Assembly (NCBI GenBank): GCA_965230005.1
Contig: OZ245934.1
Coordinates: forward strand, 4,960,001-5,024,000
Direction: 5' to 3'
Length of the DNA: 64,000 nucleotides
Source: SZUA-309 sp965230005
GTDB taxonomy: Bacteria; Pseudomonadota; Gammaproteobacteria; Pseudomonadales; Azotimanducaceae
Under the pieces are notes generated by a model. It was not told where the DNA came from, ran no database searches, and saw only the letters and a list, made by a program, of their open reading frames with translations. Each line of letters starts with the position of its first letter. Position 1 is the first letter of the stretch. Below are positions 16,295 through 24,822 of this stretch, piece after piece. The position numbers and the translations under genes are program-made.

Positions 16295-16897
16295 AGGCGC
16301 CTCGATCCACTCCATGAGCAAGTCGACCATGTGCTGCGCTGAGCGCTTCGGCGGCTCCAGGGCCAGGCGATCGATGTTCGTCGGGAGGGCGATGGCGCCG
16401 TGGAGCCCTGCCCAGAGAGCCTGAGTGATCCGGCGGCTGTTGCCGCGTCGAAAGCTGCCGGCCTTCTGGCCGGCTGCGACCGTGCTCCTGAGCAGCGAAA
16501 ACAGCCGGTCCTGATCCGGATCCATGGGCTCCGGCTTTTCCTGAGAGCCGGGCCTGATGAACAGGAAAGCGCCACGGTAAACGGCTTCCTGATAGAGGGC
16601 AAAGCTCACATAGGCCTCCAGCAGGCGCCGGAGACGTTTGACCGGATCCGGCGTGTTCTCGGCAATGCGACCCAGTTCGACGAGAAAGTGGCCGAGAGGC
16701 TCTTTCCAGAGCGACTGCATCAGATCCGTCAGGTTATCGAAGTAGGAATAGATGGTGCCGACGGAAACGCCGGCGGTCTCGGCGATGGCCCGGGCGGAAA
16801 TGTCCGCCAGCCCGTTTTGCGCATAGAGCTCGGCGGCGGCGCGGCGGATTTTACGACGGGTTTCCCGGCGTTGTTCTTCGGTCAGGGCGGGTCTTGG
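16292..16897 (-). CDS. TetR/AcrR-family transcriptional regulator
   Basis: 201 residues from the ATG at 16897 (MPRPALTEEQRRETRRKI). The recognition domain ISARAIAETAGVSVGTIYSYFDNLTDLMQSLW is at residues ~33-65. The C-terminal domain starts around a Pro-rich loop (NTPDPVKRLRRLLEAYV) and ends in PKRSAQHMVDLLMEW. It is convergent with the Coq4-family gene and divergent from the P450 gene. The palindrome before the Coq4-family gene is its best candidate site; no copy of it was seen in front of the P450 gene. Confidence 0.85.
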   Translation of the reverse strand, partial: PRPALTEEQRRETRRKIRRAAAELYAQNGLADISARAIAETAGVSVGTIYSYFDNLTDLMQSLWKEPLGHFLVELGRIAENTPDPVKRLRRLLEAYVSFALYQEAVYRGAFLFIRPGSQEKPEPMDPDQDRLFSLLRSTVAAGQKAGSFRRGNSRRITQALWAGLHGAIALPTNIDRLALEPPKRSAQHMVDLLMEWIEAP

Positions 16898-17079
16898 CAT
16901 GGTGCTGACTGTCTGGCGAGGCAGCATCCTTTCACGACCGGCAGGCACAGTCCAATACGGGTGCTGGGGCCCGCCGCGAACCGCTGACCGGCCGTTGAGC
17001 CGCGGTCCTTCGCTTGCTGGACCCCGGGCCCAATAGCGGGCACAGTGGGCGCAGAGGGAATTATTGAGGGAGTCTGACC

Positions 17080-18309
17080 ATGACCGAAGCGGTCGATACC
17101 ATTGCCATGCACCACCCGGATCCGCTCGATCCGTCGAACAGTGCGCTCTATCCGGCTGGAGACCATTGGGCAGTTTTTGACGAGCTCCGGGCCAGCGACC
17201 CGGTGCACTACACGGAAGACAGCCCCTTCGGGCCTTACTGGAGCGTGACCCGCTTCGACGACGTGAAGCACGTGGACACCAGCCACCAGATCTTCTCGTC
17301 GGAACCAGTCATCGTGATCGGCGATCCGCCGCCGGAAGAGATCCTGCCGCAGTTCATCGCCATGGATCAGCCCCGCCACGATGAGCAGCGCAAGGGGGTT
17401 ACGGGTGCGGTGTCGCCGCGACAGCTCGCCACCCTGGAGCCGCTCATCCGCCAGCGTGTCTGCGGCATTCTCGACAGCCTGCCGGTCGGTGAGCGTTTCG
17501 ACTGGGTGGATACGGTATCCATCGAGCTCACCACCCAGATGCTTGCGACACTCTTTGATTTTCCGTTCGAAGAACGCCGCAAACTCACGCACTGGTCCGA
17601 CGCTGCAACGTCATCCCCGGCGCTCGTAGGCGCTTCGAACCTGACCGACGAGGAGCGCATGGCGATCCTCATGGAGTGCCTCGAGTACTTCAACCGGCTC
17701 TGGGCAGAGCGGGAAGGCCGTGATGCGAACGATTTCGTCAGCCTCATGGCCAACAGCGAAGCGTTCAAGGACATGGATCCCCTCGAGTATCTCGGCAACC
17801 TGATCCTGCTCATCGTGGGCGGCAACGACACGACCCGGAATTCCATCTCCGGTGGGGTTTATGCCCTGAACAAATTCCCGGAGCAGTTCGACAAACTCCG
17901 TGCAGACCATTCCCTGATCCCGAACATGGTCTCGGAAATCATCCGCTGGCAGACGCCGCTTGCACACATGCGTCGGATCGCGAAAGAAGATTCGGTACTC
18001 GGCGGTAAAACCATCAAGGCCGGTGACAAGGTGGTCATGTGGTACATCTCGGGGAATCGCGACGCGGCCGTGTTCGAAGACGCGGACCAGCTGATCATCG
18101 ACCGACCCAACGCGCGCCAGCACATCTCCTTCGGCTACGGCATTCACCGCTGCATGGGTAATCGCCTTGGTGAGATGCAGCTCCGGATTCTCTGGGAAGA
18201 AATCCTCGCCCGTTTCTCTCATGTGGAAGTGTTCGAGGAGCCGGAGCGGGTGACCTCGAACTTCGTCATGGGCTATACCCACATGCCCGTGATGCTGCAC
18301 CCAAAATAG
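17080..18309 (+). CDS. Cytochrome P450, CYP153-like
   Basis: 409 residues, a normal soluble bacterial P450. The I-helix motif is GGNDTTR, the K-helix ExxR is in EIIRW, and the heme-binding loop is FGYGIHRCMGNRLGEMQLRILWEEIL, with Cys as axial ligand. That loop plus the ending VTSNFVMGYTHMPV strongly resembles CYP153 terminal alkane/fatty-acid hydroxylases; related terpene-oxidising P450s cannot be excluded. No ferredoxin or ferredoxin reductase gene is adjacent, so redox partners must come from elsewhere. The gene is divergent from a TetR gene and ends at a strong GC hairpin. Confidence 0.85.
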   Translation: MTEAVDTIAMHHPDPLDPSNSALYPAGDHWAVFDELRASDPVHYTEDSPFGPYWSVTRFDDVKHVDTSHQIFSSEPVIVIGDPPPEEILPQFIAMDQPRHDEQRKGVTGAVSPRQLATLEPLIRQRVCGILDSLPVGERFDWVDTVSIELTTQMLATLFDFPFEERRKLTHWSDAATSSPALVGASNLTDEERMAILMECLEYFNRLWAEREGRDANDFVSLMANSEAFKDMDPLEYLGNLILLIVGGNDTTRNSISGGVYALNKFPEQFDKLRADHSLIPNMVSEIIRWQTPLAHMRRIAKEDSVLGGKTIKAGDKVVMWYISGNRDAAVFEDADQLIIDRPNARQHISFGYGIHRCMGNRLGEMQLRILWEEILARFSHVEVFEEPERVTSNFVMGYTHMPVMLHPK

Positions 18310-18325
18310 GCGAGAGCACGCATAG

Positions 18326-18346
18326 GCGCGCCGGGTCCCGGCGCGC
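18326..18346. terminator. GC-rich hairpin between convergent genes
   Basis: Arm GCGCGCCGGG (18326-18335) and arm CCCGGCGCGC (18337-18346) are exact reverse complements around one T. It is midway between the stops of the P450 and SDR genes. No T-run follows on either strand, so this is a structural stop or a weak terminator rather than a classical intrinsic one. Confidence 0.5.
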
Positions 18347-18353
18347 GCGATCG

Positions 18354-19232
18354 CTATTCCTTGACCATCTGCGAGATGAATTCCTCGTGGGCCCGGAGCC
18401 TTCCCGGGTCCGGCTCGCCAAAGGACTCGAGGAGGTTCTGCAGTCGCAGCTCTGTTGCCCCTTTGAGTTCCGGGTGCGGCAGCAGATAAAGCTTGTTTGC
18501 CTTGATCCCGTCGACCACCAGCTGCGCCACCTCTTCCGGTGGAATCGCCGCGTTCATGGCGTTCTCCATGAGGGCTTTGTGCGCCGCCGCGGCTTCCACG
18601 GCCGCACTGTCGTCCGTTGCCAGTGACTCGGGCCGATTGCGGTCGGCGTCGACGATTTTGGTCTGCACCATCCCCGGACAGAGCACCGACACGCCGATGC
18701 CGCTTTCTGCCAGTTCGTCGCGCAGCGCCTCAGACATGCCGACCACGGCGAACTTGCTCGTGTTGTAGATGCCGAGGCCCGGTGAGGTGGCGAGGCCGGC
18801 GATGGACGCCGTGTTGACGATGTGTCCGCCTTCGCCGTGAGCCTTGATGCGGCCGGCCCAGTTTTTTACGCCATTGATCACTCCGCCGACGTTGACCCCC
18901 ATGACCCAGTCCCAATCTTCATAGGCCGCCGTTTCCATAGCGCCACCGTGATAGACCCCGGCGTTGTTGCAGACCACGTGCACGTGGCCGAGATCGGATT
19001 CCACCTGATCGGCGATCGCCGCGTAGCGGTCCCGGTCCGTCACGTCGAGCTGATAAGCGCGCACCTCGACGTTACTGCCACGCAGTTTGTCGACGGCCTC
19101 GGCGAGGGCGTCGTCGTCGACGTCGGCAATGGCCACCTTCATCCCTTCCGCCAGGAAAGCCTGGGCCATGGCGAAACCAATGCCGCTGGCACCTCCGGTG
19201 ATGAATGCGGTTTTCCCTTCCAGCTGATCCAT
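18354..19232 (-). CDS. Short-chain dehydrogenase/reductase
   Basis: 292 residues from ATG 19232 (MDQLEGKTAFITGG), with GGAGGAC upstream; the frame is open further but non-protein-like. The Rossmann motif TGGASGIG, the NNAG motif and the active-site YNTSK (Tyr-x3-Lys) are all present, followed by the PG motif CPGMVQT. A C-terminal extension of ~40 residues goes beyond the core. The Asp after the second strand (ADVDD) suggests NAD rather than NADP. The substrate is unknown. It is last in a long minus-strand run. Confidence 0.85.
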   Translation of the reverse strand: MDQLEGKTAFITGGASGIGFAMAQAFLAEGMKVAIADVDDDALAEAVDKLRGSNVEVRAYQLDVTDRDRYAAIADQVESDLGHVHVVCNNAGVYHGGAMETAAYEDWDWVMGVNVGGVINGVKNWAGRIKAHGEGGHIVNTASIAGLATSPGLGIYNTSKFAVVGMSEALRDELAESGIGVSVLCPGMVQTKIVDADRNRPESLATDDSAAVEAAAAHKALMENAMNAAIPPEEVAQLVVDGIKANKLYLLPHPELKGATELRLQNLLESFGEPDPGRLRAHEEFISQMVKE

Positions 19233-19338
19233 GATCCTGTCCTCCTCTCCCCGAACGCTGAAACCGTCGCCGGCGGCGACGCGGAACAGAAGTCTAGCAT
19301 TCCGCCAGGCCGGTAAAGCTACCGGTTGCGTGCAGCGA

Positions 19339-20133
19339 TCAGCCAGCGAGCTGTTCGAGCCGGGCGAGCACACCGGAGACGCCGTCGCCGGCAAGGATCT
19401 CTCCAGCGGCGGCTTTTGCGTAGTGGTCACAGTGTGCGGGTGCGGCGCTCGAACCGGCCCACTGCAGCATGGAAACATCGTTCACGCTGTCGCCGATTGC
19501 GAGCACCTCGTCGGAGCTGATCTGCAGTTCGGCCGCGAGCAGCGCCAGGGCGTTGCCTTTGCTCGCCCCGGCACAGTGCACGGCGGTTACCGACGGGAAA
19601 TCGAGCAGGGCGAGGCGCTCGCCATAGCGAGCGGCAATTTCATCGTGCACGGCCGTGGCGTCCTCGAGGGAGCTGATGATGTCGATGCCCGTGGGTGCAA
19701 CGGCCGATGTTTCCGGCGTGCGATGAATCTCCATGGTGATGCGGGAGACATCGGCGAAGTACTGAGCCTGCTCGCAGTGCTCGGTGACCAGGTACCGGGA
19801 CGAGTCGAACCAGGCCAGGGGCCATTGATGGGCCCGGGCGTAGTCGAGCAGTTCGAGGGCGATACCGCGGTCGATGGCGTAACCGTGGCGCAGGGTGCCG
19901 TCGGCGTTGTGTACGGAAGCGCCCTGCTGACAGATGAGCGGTTGATCGATCTCCAGATGCTCGGCCACGGCCTGGGTGCCTGGGAACATGCGCCCGGAGG
20001 CGAGGACCACGACGATCCCTCTGGCCCTGAGGGCAGCAACGGCCGCGGTCATGGCCGCGTCCGGCAGCGCTGTTACCGGCACACCGGGATCGAGGAGCGT
20101 GCCGTCGATGTCGAGGGCCACCAGGCGGATCAC
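19339..20133 (-). CDS. HAD-superfamily hydrolase, Cof/IIB type
   Basis: 264 residues from GTG 20133. Motif I is LVALDIDGTLLDPG with the nucleophile Asp; the C-terminal motif SKGNALALLAAEL...VLAIGDSVNDVSMLQWAG carries the catalytic Lys and the metal-binding Asp residues. The long insert between them is a type IIB cap. Such enzymes dephosphorylate sugar phosphates or pyridoxal phosphate. The upstream stop of the Ddn-like gene is only 40 bases away, so cotranscription is likely. The start could be earlier, as the region before the GTG is open, but the motif I position argues for this one. Confidence 0.8.
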   Translation of the reverse strand: MIRLVALDIDGTLLDPGVPVTALPDAAMTAAVAALRARGIVVVLASGRMFPGTQAVAEHLEIDQPLICQQGASVHNADGTLRHGYAIDRGIALELLDYARAHQWPLAWFDSSRYLVTEHCEQAQYFADVSRITMEIHRTPETSAVAPTGIDIISSLEDATAVHDEIAARYGERLALLDFPSVTAVHCAGASKGNALALLAAELQISSDEVLAIGDSVNDVSMLQWAGSSAAPAHCDHYAKAAAGEILAGDGVSGVLARLEQLAG

Positions 20134-20173
20134 GACCGGCGGCCCGTTGCGAAGTGTGAGTCCTTGCGGCTGA

Positions 20174-20608
20174 TCAGACCGGTTCCGCCAGGAACACGGG
20201 GATCTTCCGGGTGGTCTTGGCCTGATAATCGTTGTAGGGCGGATAGGCGTCGGCGCTGGCATCCCAGAGCTTCTGGCGCTCTGCCTCGTCTTCGACTTCC
20301 CGGACACGCATCTTGGTGACTTCCGTCTTGTCGCGGATCTCGACGTCGGGATTGGCCCGCAGATTGTAGACCCAGGACGGGTTCTTCGGCTGGCCGCCCA
20401 TGGAGCCGACGAGGACGTAGCTGTCGTCCACCTTGACCCGCATGAGGGGGATCTTGCGGATGCCGCCGGACTTGTTGCCCATGTGGGTGACGATGATGCA
20501 GGGCATGCCGGTGTCGAGGAGCGTCGTGCCTTTGGTGCCGCCGCTGCTTTCGTACTCTTCCACCTGCTTGCGGACCCAGTCCAGGGTCGGGGGTATGTAG
20601 TCGGCCAT
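20174..20608 (-). CDS. Ddn-type nitroreductase/deazaflavin-dependent oxidoreductase
   Basis: 144 residues. The pattern GTTLLDTGMPCIIVTHMGNKSGGIRKIPLMRVKVDDSYVLVGSMGGQPKNPSWVYNLRANPDVEIRD is diagnostic of the Ddn/DUF385 split-barrel family. Mycobacterial Ddn uses coenzyme F420 to reduce quinones and nitro compounds. The G-G-x-P-x-x-P-x-W-x-x-N-L loop that contacts the cofactor is intact. Whether this organism makes F420 cannot be told from this window. Neighbours are HAD and YihY genes on the same strand. Confidence 0.85.
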   Translation of the reverse strand: MADYIPPTLDWVRKQVEEYESSGGTKGTTLLDTGMPCIIVTHMGNKSGGIRKIPLMRVKVDDSYVLVGSMGGQPKNPSWVYNLRANPDVEIRDKTEVTKMRVREVEDEAERQKLWDASADAYPPYNDYQAKTTRKIPVFLAEPV

Positions 20609-20647
20609 GTGTCTCTCCCTCAGAGCGAATGAAGCATCAGATGATTC

Positions 20648-22030
20648 TCAAGGCTGCGTAGAGTGGCACAAGTTCTGGTCCGGAGATACTTCCTGGGGGC
20701 TGACCTCGTTGGTGGCCAGCTGCTTGAGGGTGAGTCCGGCCAGCGCTTCATCGCGGGCCGTCCGCGTTGCGTGCTCGATGGCTTCGATCTGCGCCTCACT
20801 CACCTCCGGCGGCGCGTAGGTGTCTTCCGGCTGGTAGCCCTCCAGGCGATGCAGCACCTCGGCAATGGTCGTGGTGTCGAAGGGCAGCGCGGGAATGAAT
20901 CGCTTCTTCGGCGTGTCGGTTTCCGTGAGGACCTTGAGGGCCACCAGCCGCTGCAGACAGCGCTCCAGCGCATGGTCAGGCAGCGCGTAGCTCTCCGCGA
21001 GCTCCTCGAGGGTGTAGGGTTCCGTGCCGTCTTCCCTGTCGTAATAACGGCGACCGATCCGCGCCAGAATCGACAGGCTGTAGCGGAGGTTCTGCCGGGG
21101 ACTGAAATAGGCCTCCCGGAGGCCGGAAGCGACGATGGCCGGGTGCTGATGATAGAAGCCGATGCTCGCGCCGATAAGCAGGATCATCCAGTTCAGATAG
21201 AGCCAGATCATGAAGAAGATGGCCGTGGCAAAGGTCGCGTAGATGAGCTGGTAGTTGGATGTGCCGGCCGCGTAGCTGGCGAAGCCGAAGCTCAGGAGCT
21301 CCCAGAGAATACCGGCGACGGCGCCACCGACGAGGGCCGAAGGCAGCCGCACGCGGGTGTTGGGAATGAAGGCGTAAAGAAAGGTGAACGCGCCGATGAT
21401 GAAGGCGAACGGCAGCAGGCGGGCGATGGCCTCGATGAGCGAGCCCACGCCGGGAATGGCCTCGAGCTGACTCATGAGCGTTGTGCTCATGAGAGAGCCT
21501 GTTGCCGCGATGGCCGCGAAGATCAGCAGCGGCCCGACGGTGATTGCCGAGAGGAAGGTGGTGAAGCGTTCGCCGAAGGTGCGTGGCGTGTGGATGCGCC
21601 AGGCATAGTTGAAGGCCGCCTCAATCTTCTGCATCAGTGATACGACCGTGTAGATCAGAAAGATCAGGCCGACGGCACCGAGTACACCGACGTTCATGTT
21701 GTTCACGAAGGTGATGAGGTTGTTGGTCAGCTCTGCGGCTTTCTCGTCGCCCAGCGGCGCAAGCGCCGTGCGCAGGGTTTCGTCGAGCTGATTCTGCACG
21801 CCGAAGCCTTTCAGGATCGAAAAGCTCAGGGCCAGGAGCGGCACCAGGGACAGCAGCGTGGTGTAGACGAGGCTCATGGCGCGGAGCGTGAGCTCGCCGC
21901 TCACGATGTCACGGATCAGGAGGACGAAGATGCGTGCCGCACTGATCAGCGTCCGCTGCCAGGCCGGTGCCGTGCGCCAGTCCCGCTCCCAGAGCTGCCG
22001 TCGTTCGAGGTCGCGCAGCGCGTCGAGCAT
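20648..22030 (-). CDS. YihY/BrkB-family inner-membrane protein
   Basis: 460 residues. After an N-terminal amphipathic stretch (RRQLWERDWRTAPAWQRTLIS) there are about six membrane helices: RAMSLVYTTLLSLVPLLALSFSIL, the GLIFLIYTVVSLMQKIEAAFN region, a FAAIAATGSLMS helix and the pair around residues 215-300. The motif GxSYxxLLSLxP of YihY/BrkB appears as MSLVYTTLLSLVPLLAL. The C-terminal ~150 residues form a cytosolic, winged-helix-like domain often seen fused in this family. The function is unsettled despite old names (RNase BN, virulence factor). Confidence 0.9.
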   Translation of the reverse strand: MLDALRDLERRQLWERDWRTAPAWQRTLISAARIFVLLIRDIVSGELTLRAMSLVYTTLLSLVPLLALSFSILKGFGVQNQLDETLRTALAPLGDEKAAELTNNLITFVNNMNVGVLGAVGLIFLIYTVVSLMQKIEAAFNYAWRIHTPRTFGERFTTFLSAITVGPLLIFAAIAATGSLMSTTLMSQLEAIPGVGSLIEAIARLLPFAFIIGAFTFLYAFIPNTRVRLPSALVGGAVAGILWELLSFGFASYAAGTSNYQLIYATFATAIFFMIWLYLNWMILLIGASIGFYHQHPAIVASGLREAYFSPRQNLRYSLSILARIGRRYYDREDGTEPYTLEELAESYALPDHALERCLQRLVALKVLTETDTPKKRFIPALPFDTTTIAEVLHRLEGYQPEDTYAPPEVSEAQIEAIEHATRTARDEALAGLTLKQLATNEVSPQEVSPDQNLCHSTQP

Positions 22031-22120
22031 GCTCAGCCCTTATCCTTCACTCCCGGAGCGATCAAGAGACCGAAATTGCCCGCCAGCGTCAAGGCTGCGC
22101 CGACACATGCGGGCGCTCGA

Positions 22121-23707
22121 TCAGCTTTCGAACTCGATCACCGACAAGAGAGACCGGTCCTCGCGCCGGACGTGGAGAATCAGCTCGTCGCGGCCGTCCC
22201 CGTTGAGGTCGGTGGCCACGAAGCCTTCCGGTTCCTTGGGCAGCATGAGCTCCAGCTTCACGGCGTTTTTCTCGAAGAGCCGTTCGCTGGCCTCTCCGGG
22301 ATAGACGAGGAGTGTGTCTTCGTCCCGCTGCACGAGCAGGTCCTTGCGGCCGTCGCCGTTGACGTCGGCACTCAGCACGGCCGGCACGAAGAGCTCGCCC
22401 TCGCTGAAGTCGAAGCGCACTTTGATTTTTTTCCGGAGTCGCGGCTCGCCGGTGAAGCGACCGTCTTCCATGCGATGGATGGCCACGTCCACAGAGGCTG
22501 AGCGCGTCAGCAGGGCGCTGATGATGGCGCCGAGGGTGATGTCCACGGAGGTAACCACGAACTCGAGCTGCCCGTCGCCGGTGAGGTCGAGCCGTTCGTT
22601 TTCGAGCTGGATACCGTCGGAACCCACCACGGACGATGCGGTTCGTTCGAAGGTAAGCGCACCTTCGCGGCCCGGCTGACCGCGGTGGATCTGGTAGCTG
22701 GTTTCCAGGCCGAAAATCCCGTCACCTTCCATAGCCTGGATGATCAGGTCCGCAAAGCCGTCGCCGTTGACGTCGCCAACGGCGTCGAGGAGCCGCTGAG
22801 GCTGGTCCGTCTCCTCATCGCCGCCCTCGCCGAACTCCACGGAAAGAAAGCTGCCGAGGACGTCGTTCATGTCCGGATCCAGGGTGATCGCCTCCTCGGC
22901 AAAGCGTCCCTCGGGTCCCTGTTCGTAGATCTGAAAGCGACCGTTTATCCAGAAGGCGAGATCCTTGCGCCCATCGCCGTTCGCATCGAAGACGTGCGGC
23001 GTCTCAGCGCGGAAGCCGACCATCTCGCTCGATTCGCTGAAATCCATGCGTGGTCCTGGCCCGAGGGTCTGCGGGTCCTGGAAGCCATCGGCCTCCTGCA
23101 GCGCTACCTGCCAGCCATCGAAGTCGGGCATGAGGAAGTCGTCGAGCCCGTCCTCGTTCAGATCGAGGAACATGTCGATGGTGGGCGAGGCGTCCCAGTT
23201 GCTGCCGATGTACATGGACCGGGCGCTGATCATGGGCTGGAAGGTGGCGGTGCTTTCCTGGAGCACGAGCACTTGGGAGCGTCGGTAACCCGCAAGGGCG
23301 ATACCGTCCTGACGCTGCACGGTATCGACGAGATCCATCGCGCCGTCGAGCTCGGTGCGCAGGTAGCGCTCCCATCCCTGGCCGTTCTGGCGGAAGAGGG
23401 TCACGGTGCGCACCGGTTCCTCCAGTCCGAGGGCCTGCTTCTCGCGTTCGTCGAGGTCGGGCGTTTCGATCACCAGCAACATGGGAGCGGTCTGCCCCGG
23501 ATCTTTGTCTCCGGAGAGGTAGGGCATGAAGGCGACCTTCTGGTCTGCGGCGAGGGGGATGGTTTCAGCCGTAAACTCCAGTGCCGTGGCGGCGGACGCC
23601 CAGCCAATCACCGAGCTGATGGCCAGGCAAAAGGTGGCCAGGCGGTGCAGGTTGCTGTTCTCGCAGGTGGTTTTCCAGGGGGTGATGATCCGGAGCGCGC
23701 GCATCAT
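22121..23707 (-). CDS. Exported FG-GAP/VCBS repeat beta-propeller protein
   Basis: 528 residues from ATG 23707 (MMRALRIIT). The signal peptide ends near ASAATALE. Repeated D-x-(D/N)-x-D-G calcium-type loops appear: DLNEDGLDDFLMPDFDG, DANGDGRKDLAFW, DVNGDGFADLII, DVNGDGRKDLLVQ and DLNGDGRDELILH. This gives about six or seven blades of an integrin-like propeller. The role is probably binding on the cell surface or in the periplasm; no enzyme domain is present. Upstream lie two overlapping inverted repeats. Confidence 0.8.
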   Translation of the reverse strand: MMRALRIITPWKTTCENSNLHRLATFCLAISSVIGWASAATALEFTAETIPLAADQKVAFMPYLSGDKDPGQTAPMLLVIETPDLDEREKQALGLEEPVRTVTLFRQNGQGWERYLRTELDGAMDLVDTVQRQDGIALAGYRRSQVLVLQESTATFQPMISARSMYIGSNWDASPTIDMFLDLNEDGLDDFLMPDFDGWQVALQEADGFQDPQTLGPGPRMDFSESSEMVGFRAETPHVFDANGDGRKDLAFWINGRFQIYEQGPEGRFAEEAITLDPDMNDVLGSFLSVEFGEGGDEETDQPQRLLDAVGDVNGDGFADLIIQAMEGDGIFGLETSYQIHRGQPGREGALTFERTASSVVGSDGIQLENERLDLTGDGQLEFVVTSVDITLGAIISALLTRSASVDVAIHRMEDGRFTGEPRLRKKIKVRFDFSEGELFVPAVLSADVNGDGRKDLLVQRDEDTLLVYPGEASERLFEKNAVKLELMLPKEPEGFVATDLNGDGRDELILHVRREDRSLLSVIEFES

Positions 23708-23740
23708 GGGGGCTACATGCGGTTGGAGGCGTAACGATAT

Positions 23741-23771
23741 CGGACCCCCAGGGTCCGGGGAAGTTTCCCGG
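23741..23771. promoter_or_regulatory. Two overlapping inverted repeats upstream of the FG-GAP gene
   Basis: CGGACCC-cca-GGGTCCG (23741-23757) is a perfect inverted repeat. CCGGGGAAgTTTCCCGG (23755-23771) is a second, with one G-T pair. They share the three bases CCG, so only one hairpin can form at a time in RNA. They lie 34-64 bases before the ATG of the FG-GAP gene and after the cyclase stop. An attenuator or a double operator is possible. Confidence 0.4.
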
Positions 23772-23828
23772 GAATCGCGGCTCAACGCTGGTTCAGCCGA
23801 TCTGGCCGTCCGGCGGCAGCCCTGCGCC

Positions 23829-24782
23829 TCAGGCGGCGGGTTCGTCGGGGGCGCTGAGGTGCTTCGCTGGGATGACGTACGCCGTAGTGGCCCCGGCTTT
23901 GCCCTTGAGTTCCAGGCGCCGCTCTTCCGTGGACGGTTGCTCCGAGAGCTTATGGTAGAGAGTCTCGCTGAGGACAATCTCGAAGGGACCGGCCTGGGCC
24001 TGCAGCCGGGCTGCAGTGTTGACCACATCGCCGACGGCGGTGAAGTCTTTGTCTTCTCCCTTTGCCAGGGCGCCGACCTGAGCGGGGCCGAGATTCAGGC
24101 CCACGCCCACCGGGAGTGCATCGTTCTCCGCGTGCACCGCCGCGATCAGACGCTCGGCGGCGGCCAGCATGACATCGGCAGTGCGCTCGCCGAGCGAAGG
24201 CATGCTGGTCATGTACAGGGCCATGGTCTGGTCGCCAACGAACTCGACAAACGCGTCGTCCTCCGTGAGCGCTTTGTTGGCAATATCGTAGAAACGACTG
24301 AGCATCAGGGCGGCATCGCCTGTGGAATGGTCCTCGGAAAACTCCGTGAAGCCGCGGATATCCGCGAAGAGCACGCCGGTTTCGATCTCGTGCATGCCCG
24401 TCGGCAATCCTTCGAAGCAGCTGCGACAGTAGTTGGGGTTCTTACCCGAAGGGCGCACGCCCACCAGTCGGCCGATCCCGCCGAAGGGTACGAAACAGAA
24501 ACGGCAGCGAGGATTGGCCGGCAGCGTTTTGAACAGCATCCGTGCGCGGCCGACGAAACCGGAGCGACACAGGTTCAGCATGGTCGCGTCGTCCTGCTGC
24601 ACCATGCGCCTGACCAGCGGGTAGTCGAAGTTGAAGACCAGGTGGGTGAAGGCCGCGGCAAACAGCAGGAAGGCGGCAACACCGACGAGCAGGTTGAACT
24701 CCACGGCGAGCACGATGGCTCCGGCAAGGGCCAGGAGATAGACGGCTGCCACACCCAGTTCGAACATTCTGGCCTGCAACAC
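23829..24782 (-). CDS. Class III adenylate/guanylate cyclase, membrane-anchored, with Cys4 site
   Basis: 317 residues. Two membrane helices occupy residues ~5-50. A CRFCF ... CRSCF pair (residues ~93-130) could bind zinc or a cofactor. The catalytic domain follows: GVLFADIRGFTEFSE (first metal Asp), FVEFVGDQTMALYM (second metal Asp), DFTAVGDVVNTAARLQ (transition-state Asn and Arg). The base-selecting Lys of adenylate cyclases is Glu here (V-E-F-V-G-D), as in guanylate cyclases. The product is therefore uncertain. It is followed by the FG-GAP gene on the same strand. Confidence 0.85.
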   Translation of the reverse strand: MLQARMFELGVAAVYLLALAGAIVLAVEFNLLVGVAAFLLFAAAFTHLVFNFDYPLVRRMVQQDDATMLNLCRSGFVGRARMLFKTLPANPRCRFCFVPFGGIGRLVGVRPSGKNPNYCRSCFEGLPTGMHEIETGVLFADIRGFTEFSEDHSTGDAALMLSRFYDIANKALTEDDAFVEFVGDQTMALYMTSMPSLGERTADVMLAAAERLIAAVHAENDALPVGVGLNLGPAQVGALAKGEDKDFTAVGDVVNTAARLQAQAGPFEIVLSETLYHKLSEQPSTEERRLELKGKAGATTAYVIPAKHLSAPDEPAA

Positions 24783-24822
24783 CCGTCACGCTTCCTCGAG
24801 CAGCTTCTGCAGTGTTGGAAGC

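Noticed and set aside
16898..17079. TetR operator in front of the P450 gene
   Set aside because: I looked for the TTGAAC/GTTCAA dyad or another clean inverted repeat in the 180-base spacer and found none.
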